From assembly GCA_938011325.1 (NCBI GenBank), contig CALLUD010000033.1, positions 1 through 62,886 of the forward strand: a DNA stretch of 62,886 bases, given 5' to 3'. Positions 17,992 to 26,751 of the stretch are shown piece after piece (position 1 is the stretch's first letter; every line of letters begins with the position of its first letter). Under the pieces are notes generated by a model. That model was not told the DNA's origin. It searched no databases and saw only the letters and a program-made list of their open reading frames with translations. This DNA is from an uncultured Spartobacteria bacterium. GTDB taxonomy: Bacteria; Verrucomicrobiota; Verrucomicrobiia; Chthoniobacterales; JAATET01. Both the position numbers and the translations under genes were made by a program.

Positions 17992-18828
17992 TCAGTTCGT
18001 TGCCGAGACGAAGCGTTCGATGCCCGCGTAGTCCGGGGTGACGGCGATGCTGGCGTATCCTTTTTCCTCGAGCAGGCGGGCGACGGCGGGGGCCTGGTCG
18101 TGGCCGATTTCGAGATAAAGCCGGGCGCCGGGATTCATGCGGGGTTTCGCCCGGTCGGCAAGCGCGCGAATGAGATCGAGGCCGTCGGGTCCGCCGTCGA
18201 GGGCGGAGACCGGGTCGTGCTGCACTTCGCGGGAGAGGGTGGGGATTTCCTCCGAGGGGATGTAGGGCAGGTTGGCGACGATGATGTCGTAACGCTCCCC
18301 GGTGTCGGGCAGGAGGTCGCCTTCGTGGAACGGGATGTTCGCGCCGAGCTTTTCGGCATTCTCCCGCGCGAGGGAGAGCGCGTCGGGAGACTTGTCGATC
18401 GCGGACACCGTGGCCGCGGGAGCTTCCAACGCGAGCGTGATCGCGATGACGCCGCTGCCGGTGCCGACGTCAAGAATCGCGGGAGCGGAGGCGCGATCGA
18501 GCGGCTCGAGAACGAGTTCGACGAGCTGCTCGGTTTCCGGCCGGGGAACGAGCGCGCGGGCGTCGCAGCGAAATTCCCGGCCGAAAAATTCCGCGGTCCC
18601 CAGCAGGTGTTGCAACGGGACGCCCCTGGCGCGGGCGCGGACGAGTTCCCGCATCGGGGCGAGTTCGCCCTCGGAGAGCGGGCGGTCGAATTCGAGGTAA
18701 AGATCGAGCCGCTTCCGGTGGCCGAGGGCGTGCGCGATGAGGTGCTCGGCATTCAGCCGCGGGCTCTCGATCTGGTGGCGGGTGAAGAATCCAGTCGTGG
18801 ACTGAATCACTTCAAGGACGGTCGGCAT
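17992..18828 (-). CDS. prmC: Peptide chain release factor N5-glutamine methyltransferase
   Basis: 278-aa SAM-dependent methyltransferase that methylates the GGQ glutamine of release factors RF1/RF2. The N-terminal helical domain (RLNAEHLIAHAL, GVPLQHLLGTAEFFG) leads to LVPRPETEQLVE, the SAM-binding ILDVGTGSGVIAI and the catalytic NLPYIPSEE, an NPPY variant. The ATG at 18828 gives the usual length; a longer reading to 18894 adds an unconserved leader. Its substrate gene prfA lies on the same strand 2.5 kb away, separated by an opposite-strand GH97 gene. The preceding 267-bp gap (17725-17991) holds only GC-rich palindromes. Confidence 0.93.
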   Translation of the reverse strand: MPTVLEVIQSTTGFFTRHQIESPRLNAEHLIAHALGHRKRLDLYLEFDRPLSEGELAPMRELVRARARGVPLQHLLGTAEFFGREFRCDARALVPRPETEQLVELVLEPLDRASAPAILDVGTGSGVIAITLALEAPAATVSAIDKSPDALSLARENAEKLGANIPFHEGDLLPDTGERYDIIVANLPYIPSEEIPTLSREVQHDPVSALDGGPDGLDLIRALADRAKPRMNPGARLYLEIGHDQAPAVARLLEEKGYASIAVTPDYAGIERFVSATN

Positions 18829-18938
18829 GGCAGGGACGATGGGCAGGGCCGGGCGTTTGATCAATGCGGTTTTACCGATCGCGGGAGGTTGCATTGCGGC
18901 GACGAATCGTGCTTGATGGCGGCTCGCGAACCCCGGCT

Positions 18939-21320
18939 ATGAACCCCCATTGTCGTCTGCTTTCGCTGCTTGTCGTGCTGTCTGTTTCCGTGAGTTTTGG
19001 AAGGGAGGTGCGGCTCGAAGAGCTGGATCTCAGCGGCGTGAGCACGGGCTGGGGCAGCGTGGGAAAGGGCGTGGGGGCGTCGGGAGCGCCGATGAAGATC
19101 GGCGGGAAAACTTTCGAGCACGGCGTGGGAGTGCATGCGCCCAGCGAGATTGTCCTGAGCCTCGACGGGCGGACGACGGCCTTCCGCGCGAGCGTCGGTG
19201 TGGACGACGCGCCGAACAATGACGGCTCGGTGGTTTTCCAGGTTCTGGCGGATGGCGAGAAGCTCTTCGAGAGCCCCGTGATGTCGAAGGGCGACGAGCC
19301 GGTGCCGGTGGAGGTGGATTTGACGGGCCGGAAGTCGGTGCGTCTGCGCGTCACCGATGCCGGAGACGGGATTGATTCCGATCACGGAAACTGGATCGGT
19401 GCGGTGCTCGACGTGGAGGGGGAGCTGCCGGCAGCCGTGCCGGCATGGACGACCGAGTATTCGCACTACGAAGGCACGGCTGATGTGCCTGCGACGGCGA
19501 AGCCATTTCGAACGATCGCGAGCCCGGATGGATCGGTGAGCGCGGAGGTGATTTCCCACGACGGCCGGTTGTGGATCCGCGTGCTGCGAAACGGGCGTCC
19601 GGCGATCGATGCCTCGCCGATCGGCGTAACGATCGACGGCGTCGATTTCGGCAAGAACGCGAAGCCCGGAGCCGCGAAGGCGTATTCCGCGAACGAGACC
19701 TATCCGTGGCTGGGCAACCAGAAGACGCTCACGAACCACTTCAACGGCGAGCGGATCGCGATGACGACGGATTCGCAGGCGTGGGAGCTGGATGTTCGCG
19801 CCTACGATGATGGCGTGGCGTGGCGTTATGTGGTGCCGGGCAAGGGCAGGCGGAAGGTGGAGGGCGAGGCGACATCGTATGTGATGCCGGCCGGCTCGAA
19901 ATACTGGACGCACCAAAACACGGTCGCCTACGAGGCGAATTACGAGTCGTTCGACATCGATGGAAGGAGCCCCGCCGGACCGATCACCATGCCGGTGACG
20001 GTGGAGCTGCCTAGCGGCGGCTTCGCGTGCTACACGGAATCGGAGATCATGCACTACAGCGGCATGACGCTCGGCGTGCGCGGGCGGCTGCTCAATGGGT
20101 TGTTTCAGGACGATCCCTCGGGCTGGACGATGAATGGCGACATTGCCACGCCATGGCGCGTGGTGATCGCGGTCGGCGATCTCAACGCGCTCGTGAACTC
20201 GAGCATTGCGCAGAGCGTCTGCCCACCGCCCGATCCCAAGCTTTTCTCCGAGGGGATCCGGACGGATTGGGTCAAGCCCGGGCGCTGCTACTGGACGTGG
20301 ATCGTCGGCCAGCACGAGACCGCGCGCTGGGAGCGCATCAAGGGCTACGTGGACGACGCCGCGGCGCTGAACTGCCAGTATTACACGATCGACGATCCGT
20401 GGCGTGACCCGCGGATGGGCTGGCACCGCAACGGCGGCGACGAATGGGACGGGCTGAAGGAGATCACCGCCTACGCGAAGAAGAAGGGCGTCGGCATCAT
20501 GGTCTGGCAGCACTGGAACGGCATTCGTGATCTCGAGGCGAGGAAGGAATTTTTCGAAAACGTCGCGAAGGCCGGCGCGAAGGGCGTGAAAATCGACTTC
20601 ATGGAAAGCGAGAGCCACGAGCGGCTGGAGTTTTATCGCTCGTGCCTGGAGATCGCCGCCCGCCACAAGCTCATCGTGAATTTTCACGGGTCGAACAAAC
20701 CGGCCGGCGAAATGCGCACGTGGCCGAACGGCCTCACCCGCGAAGGCATCTACGGCCTGGAGCAAGGGAATGGCCTGCAACCGCAGACCTGGGCGGCGCT
20801 GCCTTTCACGCGACTGGTGACCGGGGCGGGCGACTTTACGCCGACAGGACTGCATCCCGACCGGCTGTTCGGCTACACGATGGTGATGCAACTCGCCTCG
20901 GCGATTGTTTTCACGTCGCCGATCGAGCATTGGGCCGACAGCGCGGAGGTCTATCTCTCGCAACCGAAGCAGGTCGTGGAATTCATCCGCACGAAGCCTA
21001 CGGTGTGGGACGAGACGATCGTCCTGCCGGGCAGCAAAATTGGCGAGGTCGCGGGGCTCGCGCGGCGGGATGGCAACGACTGGTGGATCGGCGTGCTCAA
21101 CGGCACCGAGGAGCAGAAGACGTTTGCCGTTCCGATGCCGAAGTTGAAACCGGGCCGGTATGAGATGGTCCAGTTTCAGGATGGCGAGGCGAAGGACCGG
21201 CTGGAGATTCGCCACGGGGAGATCACGGTCTCGAAGGACGGAGTGCCCGCCGACTCGTCGATCGATGCGCGTCTGATGCCGCGCGGAGGATTTGCGATGA
21301 TCTTGCGGGCCGTCGACTGA
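18939..21320 (+). CDS. Secreted GH97 glycoside hydrolase with N-terminal NPCBM domain
   Basis: 793 aa with signal peptide MNPHCRLLSLLVVLSVSVSFG. Residues ~25-165 match NPCBM carbohydrate-binding modules (GGKTFEHGVGVHAPSEI, VFQVLADGEKLFES). The rest is GH97: SPDGSVSAEV and the PIGVTIDGVDFG start, the YYTIDDPWRDP and GIMVWQHWNG barrel strands and VKIDFMES with Asp553. An Asp at this site is the nucleophile in retaining GH97 alpha-galactosidases, whereas inverting SusB-type alpha-glucosidases use glutamates, so alpha-galactosidase-like activity is the better guess. It sits between prfA and prmC on the opposite strand, 9 bp from the prfA stop. Confidence 0.9.
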   Translation: MNPHCRLLSLLVVLSVSVSFGREVRLEELDLSGVSTGWGSVGKGVGASGAPMKIGGKTFEHGVGVHAPSEIVLSLDGRTTAFRASVGVDDAPNNDGSVVFQVLADGEKLFESPVMSKGDEPVPVEVDLTGRKSVRLRVTDAGDGIDSDHGNWIGAVLDVEGELPAAVPAWTTEYSHYEGTADVPATAKPFRTIASPDGSVSAEVISHDGRLWIRVLRNGRPAIDASPIGVTIDGVDFGKNAKPGAAKAYSANETYPWLGNQKTLTNHFNGERIAMTTDSQAWELDVRAYDDGVAWRYVVPGKGRRKVEGEATSYVMPAGSKYWTHQNTVAYEANYESFDIDGRSPAGPITMPVTVELPSGGFACYTESEIMHYSGMTLGVRGRLLNGLFQDDPSGWTMNGDIATPWRVVIAVGDLNALVNSSIAQSVCPPPDPKLFSEGIRTDWVKPGRCYWTWIVGQHETARWERIKGYVDDAAALNCQYYTIDDPWRDPRMGWHRNGGDEWDGLKEITAYAKKKGVGIMVWQHWNGIRDLEARKEFFENVAKAGAKGVKIDFMESESHERLEFYRSCLEIAARHKLIVNFHGSNKPAGEMRTWPNGLTREGIYGLEQGNGLQPQTWAALPFTRLVTGAGDFTPTGLHPDRLFGYTMVMQLASAIVFTSPIEHWADSAEVYLSQPKQVVEFIRTKPTVWDETIVLPGSKIGEVAGLARRDGNDWWIGVLNGTEEQKTFAVPMPKLKPGRYEMVQFQDGEAKDRLEIRHGEITVSKDGVPADSSIDARLMPRGGFAMILRAVD

Positions 21321-21328
21321 CGGCGCAA

Positions 21329-22405
21329 TCAAGCCAGCGTGGCTTCCTTGAGTCGCTGCTCGATATCGGCCGCGTAGAGCGCTTCGATCATCTCGCTGAT
21401 GTCGCCCTCCATGAACTGGTCGAGGCTGTAGAGCGTGAGACCGATGCGGTGGTCGGTGACGCGGTTTTGGGGGAAATTGTAGGTGCGGATCTTTTCCTCG
21501 CGTCCGCCGCCGCCGATGAGCGCCTTGCGGTGTGCGGAATATTTCTCCTCCTCCTCGCGACGTTTGTCCTCGAGGAGTCGCGAGCGCATGATCTGGAGTG
21601 CGCGTTCCTTGTTCTGCTGCTGGCTGCGGCCGTCCTGGCAGCGCACGATGCGCCCGGTCGGGATGTGCAGCACCTGGACCGCGGAGTCGGTCGTGTTCAC
21701 GCCCTGTCCGCCCGGGCCCCCGGCGCGGCAGACTTCGATGCGGAGATCCTCCGGCTTGAGCTCGATGTCCACTTCCTCGGCTTCGGGCAGCACGGCGACG
21801 GTCGCGGCGGAAGTGTGGATGCGGCCCTGCGCCTCCGTGGCGGGAACACGCTGCACGCGGTGCACGCCCGACTCGTAACGCATCTTGCGAAACACGCTCT
21901 CGCCGCTGAGGCGGAAAACGACCTCCTTCAATCCGCCGAGATCAGCCTGGCTGTTGTCGAGCACCTCGACCTTGAGTCCGCTGATTTCCGCGAACCGGCA
22001 ATACATTCGGAAAAGATCGGCGGCGAAGAGCGCCGCCTCGGTGCCGCCCGTGCCGGCGCGAATTTCCACGATCGCGTCCTTGTCTTCATCGGGCTCCGGA
22101 GGAAGCAGCGCCACGCGCAAGTCCATCTCGAGCTTCGGAAGCTGCTCCTCGAGAGCGGCAATCTCGGCGCGGGCAAGCTCCGCCATTTCGGGGTCGCCAC
22201 CGGAGACCAGTTCGCGATTCTCCTCGATCTCCCGCTGCGCCTTTTCGAACGCCTTCCACTTTTCGAGCAGGCTCTTCAGCTGCGAATGCTCACGCAGCAA
22301 CGCCTGCGCCCGCTTCGGATCGGAATAAAGATCGGGCGCTGAGATGGCGGCGTCGACCTCTTCGAAGCGGACGGCTTTTTGGGAGACGAGAGTGGAGAAG
22401 TCCAT
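21329..22405 (-). CDS. prfA: Peptide chain release factor 1
   Basis: 358-aa class I release factor that terminates translation at UAA and UAG. The PAT tripeptide of RF1 (QRVPATEAQGRIHTS) distinguishes it from RF2. The catalytic GGQ is in RAGGPGGQGVNTTDSAVQ. Length and domain order are standard. The ATG at 22405 (MDFSTLVSQ) is preferred over a GTG two codons upstream. It lies 64 bp downstream of rpmE on the same strand, the common rpmE-prfA order. Confidence 0.96.
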   Translation of the reverse strand: MDFSTLVSQKAVRFEEVDAAISAPDLYSDPKRAQALLREHSQLKSLLEKWKAFEKAQREIEENRELVSGGDPEMAELARAEIAALEEQLPKLEMDLRVALLPPEPDEDKDAIVEIRAGTGGTEAALFAADLFRMYCRFAEISGLKVEVLDNSQADLGGLKEVVFRLSGESVFRKMRYESGVHRVQRVPATEAQGRIHTSAATVAVLPEAEEVDIELKPEDLRIEVCRAGGPGGQGVNTTDSAVQVLHIPTGRIVRCQDGRSQQQNKERALQIMRSRLLEDKRREEEEKYSAHRKALIGGGGREEKIRTYNFPQNRVTDHRIGLTLYSLDQFMEGDISEMIEALYAADIEQRLKEATLA

Positions 22406-22469
22406 AAACACAGAAACGGTGACGCCGGCTTGCGCGCGGAATCACCGTTTCCGAGTGGGGAAAGGGTCT

Positions 22470-22703
22470 TTAAGCCTTCTTCGGGCGGGTGGCACGGGTC
22501 GCCTTCACGCTGCCATAACGGCGGGCGAATTTCTCGACTCGGCCGGCGGTATCGACAAACTTCTGCTCGCCGGTGAAAAACGGATGGCAGGCCGCGCAGA
22601 TACCGATATGGATATTGTCGCGCGTCGAGCGGGTGCGATACGTGGCGCCGCATGCGCAGACGATCACCGTCTCGGTGTAGTTGGGATGAATGTCAGCCTT
22701 CAT
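22470..22703 (-). CDS. rpmE: 50S ribosomal protein L31, zinc-binding type
   Basis: 77-aa ribosomal protein starting MKADIHPNYTE. The four zinc ligands of the C+ form are present: Cys16 and Cys18 (VCACGA), and Cys36 and Cys39 in CAACHPFFTG, followed by VEKFARRYG. The zinc form suggests it also serves as a zinc reserve that could be replaced under zinc starvation, which is known for the family. A basic C-terminal tail is typical. It heads the rpmE-prfA unit. Its ATG lies 50 bp from the divergent AMP-ligase start chosen here. Confidence 0.97.
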   Translation of the reverse strand: MKADIHPNYTETVIVCACGATYRTRSTRDNIHIGICAACHPFFTGEQKFVDTAGRVEKFARRYGSVKATRATRPKKA

Positions 22704-22752
22704 GGTCAAAAGTGGAACCGCAAATAATGCCGCTTCCGGCGAGGTGTGCAAG

Positions 22753-24111
22753 GTGAAAAACCCGATCCTCGAACGCTGGGCGGGGATTGTTGCGGAAAAA
22801 CCGGAGGCCCGCGCGGTGCTGACGCCCGAGGGAGCGGTGGCGCGGACGTTTGCGGAGATCGAGGCCGAGGCCAACGGGATTGCGGCGCAACTGGGCGGAC
22901 TGGGCGGTGGCGCCGTCGTGAGTCTGCAGGCGCGAAACTGTCCTGAGTGGCTCGCGATGCTTCTTGGAATCTGGAAAGCGGGGGGATGCGCCCTGCTGGT
23001 CGATGCGGCAATCAGCGAATCAGCGCGGGCCTCAGTCGAGGCGAAATGCGGCGCGCGTGCGCGGCTCGGGGTCGGGGGCGAGGGCGTGACGCTCGAAATG
23101 CTTGAAAACGATCCGGTGAGCCTCGGCACGGAGCGGGTTGATCTGATCAAGCTCACTTCCGGCACGACCGGTGAGCCCGGGGCGGTGCTTTTCACGGCGG
23201 CTCAGCTCGAGGCGGACTGCGACCACATCTGCGCGACGATGGGAATTCATCCCGAGGATCTCAACTACGGTGTCGTCGCCTTTTCGCACTCGTATGGGTT
23301 CAGCAATCTCGTGACGCCGTTGCTGTGCCATGGTGTGGCGGTCGTGGCGTCCGCCGATCCGCTGCCGCGTGCGGTTCTGGATGGCGTGGCCGCGACGCGC
23401 GCGACGGTGCTGCCGGCGGTGCCGGCGATCTTCCAGGCAATGAGTGCCCTGGAGGGCGAAATGCCCGCGTTGAGGTTGTGCATTTCGGCGGGCGCACCGC
23501 TGCGGCCGCAAACCGGCGCGGCGTTTCACGCGCGGTTCGGGCTCAAGGTGCACACGTTTTACGGAGCGTCGGAATGTGGCGGGATCTGCTACGACGCGAG
23601 CGACGGAATCATCACGCAGGACGGGTTTGTGGGTCGCCCACTTCAGGGCGTGACCCTGGAACTTCACGAGGACGGTCGGATCTCCGTGCGGAGCCCGGCC
23701 GTGGGAATTGGCGAGCTCGGGCAGCCGTCGCGAAACGGCGTTTTCCAGCCTGCGGACCTGCTTGAAACCAGCGACTCCGGCTGGAGAATCGTCGGGCGCG
23801 ACTCGGATTTCATCAACGTCGCCGGGCGAAAGGTGAACCCTGCCGACGTTGAACGTGCATTGCTGGAACATCCCGGGATCCGCGAGGCGGTGGTGTTCGG
23901 AGTGCAGGACCCGCGTCGCGAGGAAACGGTCTGCGCGTGGGTGGTTGGCTCGGCGGGCCGGGACGAGCTGCTCGCGCACTGCGCGACAAGGCTCGCGAGA
24001 TGGCAGGTGCCGCGCGAGGTGCGATTCGTGGAGGCGATTCCCGTTTCGGCGCGTGGAAAAATCAGCCGGCGCGAGCTGCGCGCTCTGCATGAGGCGGACA
24101 ATCCAGCGTAG
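22753..24111 (+). CDS. AMP-dependent synthetase/ligase (acyl-CoA synthetase-like)
   Basis: About 452 aa of the ANL adenylating superfamily. The P-loop is LTSGTTGEPG, the middle motif FYGASECGG, the hinge motif GWRIVGRDSDFINVAGRKVNPADVE, and the C-terminal catalytic Lys is in ARGKISRREL. It activates a carboxylate with ATP to an acyl-adenylate, probably then to a CoA or carrier thioester. It is somewhat shorter than typical acyl-CoA synthetases and no acyl-carrier protein is adjacent. The GTG at 22753 has a purine-rich GGCGAGG about 8 nt upstream. Longer in-frame starts at 22690/22702 would overlap the rpmE start. Confidence 0.85.
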   Translation: MKNPILERWAGIVAEKPEARAVLTPEGAVARTFAEIEAEANGIAAQLGGLGGGAVVSLQARNCPEWLAMLLGIWKAGGCALLVDAAISESARASVEAKCGARARLGVGGEGVTLEMLENDPVSLGTERVDLIKLTSGTTGEPGAVLFTAAQLEADCDHICATMGIHPEDLNYGVVAFSHSYGFSNLVTPLLCHGVAVVASADPLPRAVLDGVAATRATVLPAVPAIFQAMSALEGEMPALRLCISAGAPLRPQTGAAFHARFGLKVHTFYGASECGGICYDASDGIITQDGFVGRPLQGVTLELHEDGRISVRSPAVGIGELGQPSRNGVFQPADLLETSDSGWRIVGRDSDFINVAGRKVNPADVERALLEHPGIREAVVFGVQDPRREETVCAWVVGSAGRDELLAHCATRLARWQVPREVRFVEAIPVSARGKISRRELRALHEADNPA

Positions 24112-24210
24112 TTATTTTCGACTCGCGGGCCGGTCACTCGTCCAATTCGTGCCGAACCGTCACGTCCGCGCGTGCCATTCCCGAGAGACCTTGGGCGAAA
24201 TTTCCGACGG

Positions 24211-24345
24211 CTAGATCTCGCTGCGCCCCTCCCGGAAGAGGTTTGTGTAGTTCACGGGAATTCCCACCGATTCCAGATGCCGGTTGATCGCTGCCTTGTG
24301 CTCGAGCAGGCGGACTTTGTCCGTCCCGTGCGCCACGGCGGGCAT
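24211..24345 (-). CDS. Possible small protein (44 aa)
   Basis: An open frame starts with ATG at 24345 and ends TAG at 24211, reading MPAVAHGTDKVRLLEHKAAI and ending FREGRSEI. Third codon positions are almost all G or C, as in the real genes of this window, and composition is that of a soluble, charged helical peptide. It occupies most of the otherwise empty interval 24112-24433 and is divergent from the antiporter. No family is recognised and no clear ribosome-binding site is seen. The frame stays open upstream, so it could also be the 3' end of a decayed gene. Confidence 0.35.
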   Translation of the reverse strand: MPAVAHGTDKVRLLEHKAAINRHLESVGIPVNYTNLFREGRSEI

Positions 24346-24433
24346 GGAGGGCTGCGTCAGCTTGCGGACAAACCGACACCCGCGCAAGGGGATTGGCCTT
24401 TTCCACCCGGGCGTCCTTGATTACGAACAACGC

Positions 24434-26023
24434 GTGGTTGGAAAGATCGAGACGCTTCTCATTCTGCTCGCGCTGGTGGGAATTCTCGCCGTGCTTTCGA
24501 CGAGATTGCGCGTGTCGTTTCCGATCATGATGGTGATCGGCGGCGTGGTGCTCGCGCTCATCCCGGGGTTGCCGCACGTCTCGCTCGATCCCGACCTCGT
24601 GCTCTACGTGTTTCTGCCGCCGATGATCTATTCCGCGGCGTTCGCATTTCCGTGGGATGAAATGGTGGCGAACATGCGAGGCATTCTCGCGCTGGCCGTC
24701 GGGCTGGTGCTGGCGACGATGACGTGTGTGGCGTTCGCCGCGTATTGGGTGATTCCCGGCCTTCCACTCGCGGCCGCATTCGTGCTTGGCGCGATCGTTT
24801 CCCCGCCCGACGCCGTGGCAGCGACGGCGGTGCTCGACAAGATGCGGGTGCCGCAGCGGGTGAGCACGCTGCTCGAGGGGGAGAGTCTGGTAAACGACTC
24901 GACCGGATTGGTGGCCTATGCGTTTGCCGTGTCCGCCGTGGTGACCGGCTCGTTTTCGCTCGCCGCGGCGGTGGGCGACTTTGTCTGGATGTCGATCGGC
25001 GGAGTTGCGCTCGGCCTGCTCGTGGGCTGGCTGGTGGGGCGCGTGCACCAGCAGATTCGTGAGCCGGGAGCGGGAATGATCCTGCAATTGCTCACCCCCT
25101 ACGCCGCGTATCTCCCTGCCGAGAAGCTGGGTGTCTCCGGGGTGCTCGCGGCGGTGGCGGCGGGACTTTATCTCGGCCGCCATGCGTTGCAGGTGCTGAA
25201 CGTGGCGACCCGGGTGAACGGCGAGGCGATCTGGGGCTTTCTCAACTTCGTGCTCAACGGCGCGGTGTTCATTTTGATCGGCCTGGAATTCCCCGTGATC
25301 ATGGAGGGGCTGCAGCACAACTACGCATGGGGCGAGTTGCTGCTTTACGGCGGGCTCGTGTCGCTGGTTGTCGTGGCGGTGCGATTTGCGTGGGTCTTCT
25401 CGCTCTCCGCGCTCTATCGGCGCCTCGCCGCATCGAGTTTCGGGTCGAAATCGAGCCTTGGGATGCAAATGGTGGTGAGCTGGGCGGGCATGCGGGGCGC
25501 GGTTTCCCTTGCGGCTGCGCTGGCGATTCCGACGCTGATGGCTTCGGGCGAACCCTTTCCCGCGCGCAACCTCCTCCTCTTCCTCACCTACAGCGTCATC
25601 TTCGCGACGCTGGTTTTTCAGGGGTTCACGCTTCCGTGGATCGTGAGGAAGTTCGGCGTCGAGGAGGCAACGTCGGATTTCGATCGCGAGGTCACCGCCC
25701 GAAAGGATTTGCTCGGTCGCGCGGTGGCAATGATCGATGAGGAGGTCGCGTCCTCAAATTCCAGGCTGTCTCCGGATGCCGCTCGAATTCTCCGTGAGCA
25801 TTTCGATTCGCGGCTCGATCATCTCTCGGTGAAGAGCGGCTCGCGGCCGTTCTCGCTCACCTCTGAAGAGCTCGCCTTCCTTCATCGAATCATGAACGAC
25901 TCGCGAATGCGTCTGGAGGAGTTGCGCCGCGAGGGAGCGATTCCCGAGAAAACCCGTCGGGAGCTCGCGCTGGAAATCGACATGGAAGAGCAGCGCCTGC
26001 GCCGCGTGCTTTACCGGCTGTAG
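24434..26023 (+). CDS. NhaP-type Na+/H+ antiporter (CPA1 family)
   Basis: About 529 aa. Twelve or so membrane segments span residues 5-400, starting IETLLILLALVGILAV. Family motifs are FLPPMIYSAAF, GAIVSPPDAVAATAVL (the conserved PPDA segment), LEGESLVNDSTGLVAY with the essential Asp, and WAGMRGAVSLAAALAIP. A ~120-aa charged cytoplasmic tail follows, as in NhaP proteins. The GTG at 24434 places the first helix near the N-terminus; TTG 24284 or ATG 24344 would add a Cys/Arg-rich leader that does not look coding. It is convergent with the cyclophilin gene, overlapping 13 bp. Confidence 0.88.
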   Translation: MVGKIETLLILLALVGILAVLSTRLRVSFPIMMVIGGVVLALIPGLPHVSLDPDLVLYVFLPPMIYSAAFAFPWDEMVANMRGILALAVGLVLATMTCVAFAAYWVIPGLPLAAAFVLGAIVSPPDAVAATAVLDKMRVPQRVSTLLEGESLVNDSTGLVAYAFAVSAVVTGSFSLAAAVGDFVWMSIGGVALGLLVGWLVGRVHQQIREPGAGMILQLLTPYAAYLPAEKLGVSGVLAAVAAGLYLGRHALQVLNVATRVNGEAIWGFLNFVLNGAVFILIGLEFPVIMEGLQHNYAWGELLLYGGLVSLVVVAVRFAWVFSLSALYRRLAASSFGSKSSLGMQMVVSWAGMRGAVSLAAALAIPTLMASGEPFPARNLLLFLTYSVIFATLVFQGFTLPWIVRKFGVEEATSDFDREVTARKDLLGRAVAMIDEEVASSNSRLSPDAARILREHFDSRLDHLSVKSGSRPFSLTSEELAFLHRIMNDSRMRLEELRREGAIPEKTRRELALEIDMEEQRLRRVLYRL

Positions 26024-26712
26024 CGGCGGCGGCGCGCGAGAATCGCCACTGTCGTGAGGCCGAGGAATCCAAGCATGAACGTTGCCGGCTCGGGCACGAT
26101 CACGATTTCCGTGTAGAGCAGGGCGTCCGGGTGCAGTGCGCGGAAGAGCAAGGGGAGTTCGCCAAATGCACCGCCAAGGCTTCCAGAAGCGTCGCCCACG
26201 AGATCGACATCGAAGTCGTCATCGTCGAAGGTCGTATTCAACCGCTCCAAGACCTCGAAGCCGGAAATCACTTTGCCGAAAACGGTGAATCCTTCATCCA
26301 CCGTGTCGAGGAACGCGTTGTCGCCGAGATTGATGAACCACTGCGAAGTTGCGGAATCCACTTTGCCGCCCACGCGCGCCATGGCGATGGTGCCGTAGAG
26401 ATTGCTGTAGGTGGCGCCGGAGGAATACTCATTCTTGATCGCGTCGAACGTCGGGACACCTTTGATCGTGTTATCATCGAGCGTGAAGCCGCCACCTTGG
26501 ATGACGAACCCGGGGTCCAGCCGGTGGGCGAACGAATTCTCGTAACGCCCGCTTTCGATGTAGCTCAGGAAATTGGAAACGGTGATCGGCTTGTCCTCGT
26601 CGTAGAGTTCCAGCGTGACTGTTCCAATCGGCATGCGGATTTCCACCATCGTCGCCGCATTCGCGAGGCTCGCGGCCAGAAGAAAAGCAGTAAGAAACAA
26701 CGCCCGAAACAT
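26011..26712 (-). CDS. Cyclophilin-type peptidyl-prolyl isomerase with PEP-CTERM sorting signal
   Basis: 233 aa with signal peptide MFRALFLTAFLLAASLANA. Residues ~22-190 are a cyclophilin domain: MPIGTVTLELYDEDKPITVSNFL, FAHRLDPGFVIQGGGF, GTIAMARVGGKVDSATSQWFINLGDN and FTVFGKVISGFEVLE. It ends with VPEPATFMLGFLGLTTVAILARRRR, a full PEP-CTERM tripartite tail that would be recognised by an exosortase. An isomerase carrying this tail is unusual and suggests folding assistance at the cell surface or in matrix export. No exosortase gene is in the window. Confidence 0.9.
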   Translation of the reverse strand: MFRALFLTAFLLAASLANAATMVEIRMPIGTVTLELYDEDKPITVSNFLSYIESGRYENSFAHRLDPGFVIQGGGFTLDDNTIKGVPTFDAIKNEYSSGATYSNLYGTIAMARVGGKVDSATSQWFINLGDNAFLDTVDEGFTVFGKVISGFEVLERLNTTFDDDDFDVDLVGDASGSLGGAFGELPLLFRALHPDALLYTEIVIVPEPATFMLGFLGLTTVAILARRRRYSR

Positions 26713-26751
26713 GCTCTGCGCTGCGGACCATCGGCGGGAATTGCGCTCCGC

